Shown here one piece after another: positions 1 to 5,081 of a DNA stretch of 5,081 nt. The notes beneath the pieces are model-generated. The model did not search any database. It was not told the DNA's origin and was given only the letters and a program-made list of their open reading frames with translations. Made by a program: the position numbers and the translations under genes. The first letter of the stretch is position 1. Every line of letters starts with the position of its first letter. Source of the stretch: an uncultured Sphingomonadales bacterium (GTDB lineage: Bacteria; Pseudomonadota; Alphaproteobacteria; Sphingomonadales; Sphingomonadaceae); assembly GCA_903868655.1 (NCBI GenBank), contig CAIPWG010000421.1, forward strand, positions 1 to 5,081. The letters run 5' to 3'.

Positions 1-35
1 AGAAAAAAGGAGCTGCCAACGGTGTTGGCAGCTCC
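1..35 (-). terminator. Intrinsic (rho-independent) terminator of the sapC-like gene
   Basis: A perfect 12-bp inverted repeat (GGAGCTGCCAAC at 9-20 and GTTGGCAGCTCC at 24-35) is separated by a 3-nt loop. Read on the minus strand, the stem runs directly into TTTTTTCT (positions 8-1), the classic U-tract. It lies 38 bp past the stop codon of the sapC-like gene. On the plus strand no T-run follows the stem, so it should terminate leftward transcription only. Confidence 0.93.
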
Positions 36-73
36 TCTCTCAATTTGGTCCGAACTGGTCGGATGTGCCCCGT

Positions 74-853
74 TCAGAAGGTCGGCAGCGGTGGCAGGCT
101 CGGCTGAGGGCCTTTGCCCTGCTGGACTTGCTGCGCGAATACGAAGCTGATCAGTTCGAGCGAGAACATGTGTGCATAGATCAGCGGCAGCAGACCGCTC
201 TGCGCCCAACCGCGCAACACGTCACCGCGAATGTTGCGCAGCTTTTCCTGATCGACCATCTGGAAGCCGCGATACACGAAGGGCTGGCCGCCTTCGGGCT
301 GCTGGATCGACACTTCGCCTTCCATGAGCAAGTCGTGCTTTTTCAGCTCTTCGACAAACGCCTGCGTGCGCTGACCGGCCTGTTCGAACTGCTCGCAGAA
401 CTGCAGGACGTCTTGCGTGGTCTTGGTCGCTTCGGTGCCATCAAACAGCGGCTGACCATCGGCGTGTTCACCAATCAGGTCTGATGTGGGGTCAAAGCAC
501 AGCGACAATTCTTCCGATGTCGGCTGCAGCTTGGCCAACATGAACGGATAACGCCGCGCATAGGCAGGAAGATAAACGTTGTTCAGCACGGTGCCATCGT
601 CTTCGACGAACACGTTCACGCCCTCGTTCAGGCCCATCAGCGCCAGCGGCACAGTATTTTCGCCGCTCGCAAACACGATCGGGAAATGGCGTCCGGCTTG
701 CGGAAATTCTTCAACGGTCAATGGCACGGCATGCTGATTCACCAGCCACTGCGCCTTGTTCACGCTGCGCGCGCTCCAGGTAGAATGATCGCGCGTGTTG
801 AGCGGAATCAGGTCGTTGTAAAACAAAGGCAGATTGGCAGGCGCGCTGGCCAT
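74..853 (-). CDS. SapC family protein
   Basis: A 259-residue protein of the SapC family (Pfam PF07277), at the family's usual length of about 250 residues. Recognisable blocks are HFPIVF (56-61), VPLALMGL (68-75), VFVEDDG (81-87), YLPAYARRYPFML (94-106) and a C-terminal segment with GFQMVDQEKL (196-205). The name comes from a Campylobacter S-layer-associated protein, but the biochemical role is unsettled. In sphingomonads and related Gram-negatives, family members often sit with TonB-dependent receptors and tryptophan-halogenase-like genes; no such partner is visible here. There is no signal peptide or clear membrane helix, so a cytoplasmic location is inferred. The start is well supported: GGAGAG (860-865 on the plus-strand map) lies 6 nt before ATG. 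The tail is Q/P-rich. The gene follows the FAD oxidoreductase by 124 bp on the same strand and ends at a strong terminator, so it may be co-transcribed or have its own promoter. Family assignment is firm; function is not. Confidence 0.92.
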   Translation of the reverse strand: MASAPANLPLFYNDLIPLNTRDHSTWSARSVNKAQWLVNQHAVPLTVEEFPQAGRHFPIVFASGENTVPLALMGLNEGVNVFVEDDGTVLNNVYLPAYARRYPFMLAKLQPTSEELSLCFDPTSDLIGEHADGQPLFDGTEATKTTQDVLQFCEQFEQAGQRTQAFVEELKKHDLLMEGEVSIQQPEGGQPFVYRGFQMVDQEKLRNIRGDVLRGWAQSGLLPLIYAHMFSLELISFVFAQQVQQGKGPQPSLPPLPTF

Positions 854-859
854 TGGTCA

Positions 860-865
860 CTCTCC
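860..865 (-). promoter_or_regulatory. Ribosome binding site of the sapC-like gene
   Basis: The minus strand reads GGAGAG with 6 nt (TGACCA) before the ATG at 853-851. It is the best Shine-Dalgarno match among the annotated starts in the window and fixes this start codon. Confidence 0.8.
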
Positions 866-920
866 GTATAATGCGGGCAAGGCAATGGCGCTCCCCGGCA
901 GAAGCGAGGCGTTTAGGCGA

Positions 921-940
921 GCACGCAATGGCACGCAATA
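921..940. repeat. Tandem 10-bp direct repeat upstream of sapC-like gene
   Basis: Two head-to-tail copies of a 10-mer, GCACGCAATG (921-930) and GCACGCAATA (931-940), differ only in the last base. The 10-bp period puts both copies on the same helix face, a common arrangement for paired regulator half-sites. They lie 68-87 bp upstream of the sapC-like start codon, in the gap after the oxidoreductase. No regulator can be named, and chance duplication is possible. Confidence 0.55.
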
Positions 941-977
941 CCGCCTGCGCGATCCGCCGAAGCGACCAGCAAAGTTT

Positions 978-2450
978 TCACACCAGTTTCCCGGGGTTGA
1001 ACAGTCCCTGGGGATCAAGCGCGGCCTTTACCGCGCGCAACACATGCAACGCGGCAGGATCGCCCAGACGAGCCAGTTCATCGCGCTTCAACTGCCCGAT
1101 GCCGTGTTCGGCGGAGATGGAACCACCCCATTGCGTAACGAGATCGTGGACCTTGCGGCTGATCGCTTTGCCGTCGCCGTGTTCCCATGTGACGGCGTCG
1201 GCGCCTTTGGGCGCCAATATATGGAAATGGATATTGCCGTCACCCAGATGGCCAAATCCGACCGCGGTGGTTCCGGGAAATTCGGTTTCCAGCAAGGGCG
1301 AGGCAAAGTCGAGAAAATCGGCCATCCGTTCCACCGGTACGCTGATATCGTGCTGCACTGCAGGCCCCAGCGCACGTTCGGCCGGCGACACCGAATCGCG
1401 CAGCCACCAGAACGCCTCGGCCTGGGTTTCGTTGGCGGCGATCGTGGCGTCGTCTACCAATCCGGCCTCGAACGCGGTGACCAGCAGCGCTTCGGCCAAT
1501 GCGGGCAAGGCTTCGGCATGGCTGGCGTCGGCGACGAGTTCGATCAGCACATGCCACGGATGTGCGCCTTCGAGCGGTGCGCGCGCAGTGGGAAGATAAG
1601 CCTGCACCGCCTCCAAGGAATGGTGCGGCACCACTTCAAACCCTTCAAGCGCAGGGCCGGCCAGATCTTGCGCGTGCAGCAGCAGCGCTCGCGCGGTCTG
1701 GATCGAATTTACCCCCGCCCATAAAACGGCGCGCGCGGCAACGGCCGGTTCCAGTTGCAAGGTCGCGGCCGTAATAATCCCGAGCGTGCCTTCGGAACCG
1801 ATCATAAGCTGTTTCAGATCAAAGCCTCGGTTGTCCTTTTTCAGCGGGACTAACTGGTTCAGCACTGATCCATCGGGCAGGACGGCTTCCAATCCCAGCA
1901 CCTGCGCGCGCATGACCCCATGGCGCAGCACCTGGGTTCCCCCGGCATTGGTCGAAATCAGCCCGCCGACCGTGGCTGAGCCTTTGCCACCCAAGGTGAG
2001 TGGAAAGCGCAGCCCTTCGCGTTCAACCGCCTCGTGCAGGGTTTGCAGGATCACACCGGCTTCGCATTCGACTTGGCGCCCCGAACGATCGATGCGGCGA
2101 ATGGCATCCATCCGGCGGGTGTTTATCAGCACGGCATGGCCACTGTCGTCGGGGGTTGCGCCGCCACACATGCCGCTGTTGCCGCCCTGCGGCACGATCG
2201 GCACACCGTGTGTGGCGCAAAGTTTGACCAGCGCTGCGACTTCGGCAGTGTTGGCTGGGGTCGCCAGCCCAAGTGCCTGTCCGGTATACCGACCACGCCA
2301 ATCAGTCAGCCAGGGGCTGAGGATGTCGGGATCGGTGGTGAAACCTTTGGGGCCAAGCAGCGCGATGGCGGCGGCCACGAAGCTTGCGGCGATCTGGGCC
2401 GTGTTGCCGTCAGATCGGACAGCAGCAGGCTCCGGGGGCATTTCAGTCAT
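978..2450 (-). CDS. FAD-binding oxidoreductase, D-2-hydroxyacid / D-2-hydroxyglutarate dehydrogenase type
   Basis: A 490-residue flavoenzyme of the GlcD / D2HGDH / D-lactate dehydrogenase superfamily. An N-terminal PCMH-type FAD domain (about 55-235) shows the pyrophosphate loop PQGGNSGMCGGATP (87-100), TVGGLISTNAGG (160-171) and IGSEGTLGI (217-225). The C-terminal substrate and metal domain (FAD-oxidase_C, about 270-490) shows GHLGDGNIHFH (400-410), EHGIG (448-452) and the terminal LDPQGLFNPGKLV. By family analogy H401, H408 and E448 bind the divalent metal, and H449 is the catalytic base that oxidises a D-2-hydroxyacid to a 2-oxoacid while reducing FAD. The electron acceptor and exact substrate cannot be read from sequence. 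No membrane helix is seen, so it is probably cytoplasmic. The frame stays open to 2642, but the extension is basic and family-unlike; MTEMPP at 2450 is chosen. The adjacent ATG at 2453 and a third at 2441 are alternatives, and none has a clear Shine-Dalgarno sequence. It is followed by the sapC-like gene on the same strand with no intervening terminator. Confidence 0.9.
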   Translation of the reverse strand: MTEMPPEPAAVRSDGNTAQIAASFVAAAIALLGPKGFTTDPDILSPWLTDWRGRYTGQALGLATPANTAEVAALVKLCATHGVPIVPQGGNSGMCGGATPDDSGHAVLINTRRMDAIRRIDRSGRQVECEAGVILQTLHEAVEREGLRFPLTLGGKGSATVGGLISTNAGGTQVLRHGVMRAQVLGLEAVLPDGSVLNQLVPLKKDNRGFDLKQLMIGSEGTLGIITAATLQLEPAVAARAVLWAGVNSIQTARALLLHAQDLAGPALEGFEVVPHHSLEAVQAYLPTARAPLEGAHPWHVLIELVADASHAEALPALAEALLVTAFEAGLVDDATIAANETQAEAFWWLRDSVSPAERALGPAVQHDISVPVERMADFLDFASPLLETEFPGTTAVGFGHLGDGNIHFHILAPKGADAVTWEHGDGKAISRKVHDLVTQWGGSISAEHGIGQLKRDELARLGDPAALHVLRAVKAALDPQGLFNPGKLV

Positions 2451-2523
2451 CATGGGGTATGCGCTAATACTGCGGCAGAACCTCGGCAACGCATTTTTGC
2501 GGGTTATTTTTAACGGTAAGCGG

Positions 2524-2541
2524 GTTAAGCGATCGTTCAAC
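2524..2541. promoter_or_regulatory. Imperfect 18-bp dyad in the divergent intergenic region (possible operator)
   Basis: GTTAAGCGATCGTTCAAC is an imperfect palindrome (14 of 18 positions symmetric) centred on CGATCG. It lies about 74-91 bp upstream of the oxidoreductase start, in the region between it and the rightward small gene. A 7-bp direct repeat CGGGTTA at 2500-2506 and 2521-2527, exactly 21 bp apart, overlaps its left edge, as does an inverted pair TTAAC (2510-2514) / GTTAA (2524-2528). This resembles an operator region, but no regulator family is identified and no confident promoter hexamers were found around it. Confidence 0.3.
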
Positions 2542-2604
2542 CGACGCGCGCGATAAGGCGGGGTGGGGAGCGACACCCCATTGGTGCCTATCAGGCTTTT
2601 GATC

Positions 2605-2709
2605 AGGAGTTTTGTGCCAATGTCATGTCGGGAGTACACCATTGGGCCGGGTCGCCGCGTGCAGAGCGCTGCGCACCACGCGCCGGTGGTGTGCGGGTTG
2701 GCACGCTAG
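2605..2709 (+). CDS. Possible 29-codon leader ORF (span includes its Shine-Dalgarno sequence)
   Basis: A strong AGGAG (2605-2609) stands 10 nt before ATG at 2620, opening a 29-codon frame that ends at TAG 2707-2709. The peptide begins MSCREYTIGPG and ends APVVCGLAR; it is basic and has no recognised homology. Its stop lies 8 nt before the ATG of the membrane protein at 2718 and overlaps that gene's weak AGGG (2708-2711). Such an arrangement would allow translational coupling or leader-peptide control. The peptide may instead be an accidental frame in GC-rich DNA. The AGGAG is 15 nt from the in-frame ATG at 2625, too far to serve a longer form of the downstream protein well. Confidence 0.22.
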   Translation, partial: RSFVPMSCREYTIGPGRRVQSAAHHAPVVCGLAR

Positions 2710-2717
2710 GGTTGCGC

Positions 2718-3233
2718 ATGACCCGAACACTTTGGGGTCTGATTGCGATCGGATTTTTCGCGGCTGCGGTGCCGGCGGGGGCCATCGCGGTTGGCGCGCT
2801 TTACATTCCGTTGATCGGAAATGTGCAGGATTTTGGTCGCGCGCTTGCTGATGGCGATTGGGGTCAGGTGCGGATCGAACAGCACATTATCATTCGGATC
2901 ACGCCCGGCGATCCGGCAGCTCTGCGCGATTTGCCGCCACCTGCACTACAACCATTGCCTGACCGTTTGCACGAGCGGCGTCAGCCAGCCTGTTTGCCGG
3001 TTGCGGCGTTGACCGGCGTGCGCCCGCTGGCCGCCGGTCGTTTGCTGCTGTTCATGCGCGACCATCGGTTGGTGGGGGCAGATTTGTCGCGCAATTGTTC
3101 AGCGCGCGATTTCTATCTCGGTTTTTATGTAACGCCAACTGCTGATGGCATGATCTGCGCTGGGCGGGACACAATCCATTCGCGAGCCGGGACGACCTGC
3201 ATGATCGCGCAAATGCACGAGCTTGCACCCTGA
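2718..3233 (+). CDS. Small membrane-anchored hypothetical protein with C-terminal cysteines
   Basis: A 171-residue protein I cannot assign to a named family. An N-terminal hydrophobic stretch (about 5-33, GLIAIGFFAAAVPAGAIAVG and on) after a short MTRT head suggests one signal-anchor helix with the rest in the periplasm; cleavage is possible but not evident. The middle (about 64-95) is proline-rich. The C-terminal third is the most ordered-looking part: LLLFMRDHRLVGADLS, then CSARDFYLGFY (127-137), MICAGRD (145-151) and TTCMIAQM (159-166). It has four cysteines (92, 127, 147, 161), so periplasmic disulfides are possible. I chose ATG 2718 because the hydrophobic segment then sits at the N-terminus and AGGG (2708-2711) lies 6 nt upstream; an in-frame ATG at 2625 would add 31 basic, helix-free residues. 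It diverges from the oxidoreductase and precedes the helicase by 286 bp, probably as a separate transcript. I have an impression that similar proteins occur in sphingomonads, but cannot verify it. Confidence 0.7.
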   Translation: MTRTLWGLIAIGFFAAAVPAGAIAVGALYIPLIGNVQDFGRALADGDWGQVRIEQHIIIRITPGDPAALRDLPPPALQPLPDRLHERRQPACLPVAALTGVRPLAAGRLLLFMRDHRLVGADLSRNCSARDFYLGFYVTPTADGMICAGRDTIHSRAGTTCMIAQMHELAP

Positions 3234-3272
3234 AATGCACGCAGATGAAGGGCATGGATCGACGCGCATTTC

Positions 3273-3301
3273 TTGACTTTCGCGCGATACTTGGCATAGC
3301 G
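3273..3301 (+). promoter_or_regulatory. Candidate promoter of the DEAD-box helicase gene
   Basis: TTGACT (3273-3278, preceded by C, giving CTTGAC) is a good -35. After a 16-17 bp spacer comes CATAGC/ATAGCG (3295-3301), a weak -10, as is common in alphaproteobacteria where the -35 carries much of the recognition. Transcription would begin near 3307, leaving a leader of about 210 nt before ATG 3520. The -35 is convincing; the -10 is only a partial match. Confidence 0.42.
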
Positions 3302-3325
3302 CGTGCAGGTTTCGGCTCGATTTGA

Positions 3326-3347
3326 CCCATCGCGTTTAAGCGATGGG
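3326..3347 (+). promoter_or_regulatory. Perfect 8-bp hairpin in the helicase 5' leader
   Basis: CCCATCGC (3326-3333) and GCGATGGG (3340-3347) form a perfect stem around the loop GTTTAA. No U-tract follows (next bases CAGTCGGG), so it is not a classical terminator. It would form near the 5' end of the transcript predicted from the 3273-3301 promoter, where it might protect the RNA end or be a target of RNA-binding proteins. It could also act on DNA as a dyad operator near the start site. Confidence 0.5.
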
Positions 3348-3473
3348 CAGTCGGGCCGGGTTTCAGGAGCGTCGAAAGCCGCATTCGGCGCGTTGCAAGG
3401 GGGGTTCTCCGGACAACGCCGCCGCCATCCCGAACCAGTCGCAATCTCGATCCAGTCTTCGCTTTCTGGTAGC

Positions 3474-3490
3474 CGTTGATCTTGGCAACG
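3474..3490 (+). promoter_or_regulatory. Second small hairpin in the helicase leader
   Basis: CGTTG (3474-3478) pairs with CAACG (3486-3490) around a 7-nt loop, ending 29 nt before the helicase ATG. A further pairing option, ACCAG (3434-3438) with CTGGT (3466-3470), lies just upstream. Individually weak; together they suggest a folded leader. The candidate ribosome site AGGA (3504-3507) is 12 nt from the ATG and outside these stems. Confidence 0.25.
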
Positions 3491-3519
3491 CACCACCACA
3501 ATCAGGAATACCGTCCCGC

Positions 3520-4935
<1,416 letters not shown>

Positions 4936-5020
4936 TATCAGATCGCGCACGATGCAATTTGGTATGAGTGGCGGCTGTGCTGGCGGACAAGTTTCAGTCG
5001 GCTTGTGCGGCATTGCCTAA

Positions 5021-5081
5021 CTTTGTTATCAAAATTAATGATATTTTTGGGACATATACGTAAAAATACCTAGCGCACGCA
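5021..5081. other. AT-rich segment with a dyad, probable control region of a gene beyond the window
   Basis: About 69% A+T over 61 bp, against GC-rich sequence elsewhere in the window. It contains the inverted repeat TATCA (5027-5031) / TGATA (5039-5043) with a 7-nt spacer, followed by TTTTT (5044-5048), and TACGTA at 5057-5062. It could be a promoter or operator region for a gene to the right. The A/T-only character of the stem makes a terminator for the helicase less likely, though not excluded. Confidence 0.35.

Noticed and set aside
867..872. Perfect TATAAT on the plus strand just upstream of sapC
   Set aside because: No -35 at suitable spacing and no rightward gene downstream. Read on the minus strand (TTATAC) it would start RNA inside or beyond the sapC ribosome site.
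834..1724. 296-codon plus-strand ORF (and 853-1599) opposite the oxidoreductase
   Set aside because: It lies opposite a well-conserved flavoenzyme, has no ribosome site or domain, and has the arginine/glycine-rich makeup of a shadow frame.
2510..2528. CtrA-like TTAA...TTAA pair
   Set aside because: The spacing is 11 nt rather than the 7 nt of a CtrA box, so it does not fit the motif.
2560..2580. GGGGT/ACCCC (or TGGGG/CCCCA) small dyad
   Set aside because: Only 5 bp, no T-run, and common by chance in GC-rich intergenic DNA.
2451..2642. 64-residue N-terminal extension of the oxidoreductase
   Set aside because: Basic, family-unlike sequence with no ribosome site before ATG 2642. It covers the repeats of the divergent control region.
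3211..3271. AAATGCACG direct repeat (3211-3219, 3233-3241) and an AAATGC/GCATTT inverted pair (3233-3271), considered as a terminator of the small gene
   Set aside because: The stem is short and mismatched with a loop of about 20 nt and no true U-tract. Half of the direct repeat is coding sequence.
3343..3519. 59-codon N-terminal extension of the helicase
   Set aside because: In frame but Ser/Arg/Gly-rich and unlike the family; the Q motif begins right after ATG 3520. It overlaps the leader hairpin, consistent with an untranslated region.
4952..5020. 22-codon Gly/Cys-rich mini-ORF after the helicase
   Set aside because: No Shine-Dalgarno sequence precedes the ATG, and it is the tail of a longer shadow frame running back through the helicase gene.

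Overview
The window looks like ordinary chromosomal DNA from a GC-rich alphaproteobacterium, most likely a sphingomonad (Sphingomonadales). This is an inference from three things: a SapC-family protein, a RhlE-like DEAD-box helicase whose core ends in a block I recall from sphingomonads (NFDTPWHPDDYVHRIGRTGR), and a CTTGAC-type -35 element with a weak -10. I see no tRNA, rRNA, CRISPR array, insertion sequence or phage gene.

Layout. The left half is read leftward. A flavin-dependent 2-hydroxyacid dehydrogenase-type oxidoreductase (978-2450) is followed after 124 bp by a sapC-like gene (74-853). A strong intrinsic terminator (1-35) closes that unit. The right half is read rightward. It holds a small membrane-anchored hypothetical protein with C-terminal cysteines (2718-3233), then a DEAD-box RNA helicase (3520-4935). 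The two halves diverge from a 267-bp region (2451-2717) that contains dyad and direct-repeat sequence and a possible 29-codon leader ORF with its own AGGAG. The helicase has a 286-bp upstream gap containing a plausible promoter (3273-3301) and at least two small hairpins, so its mRNA probably has a leader of about 210 nt. The last 60 bp are clearly AT-rich and carry a dyad; they probably belong to the control region of a gene beyond the edge.

How the parts relate. No shared pathway is evident. The oxidoreductase is an FAD enzyme of D-2-hydroxyacid or D-2-hydroxyglutarate metabolism. SapC-family proteins have no settled biochemical role. The helicase acts in RNA remodelling, ribosome assembly or mRNA decay. 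The small membrane protein is of unknown function. I found no convincing new multi-gene system. The points most worth checking are regulatory: the helicase leader, the possible leader ORF before the hypothetical gene, the dyad in the divergent region, the 10-bp tandem repeat before sapC, and the terminal peptide after the disordered helicase tail.
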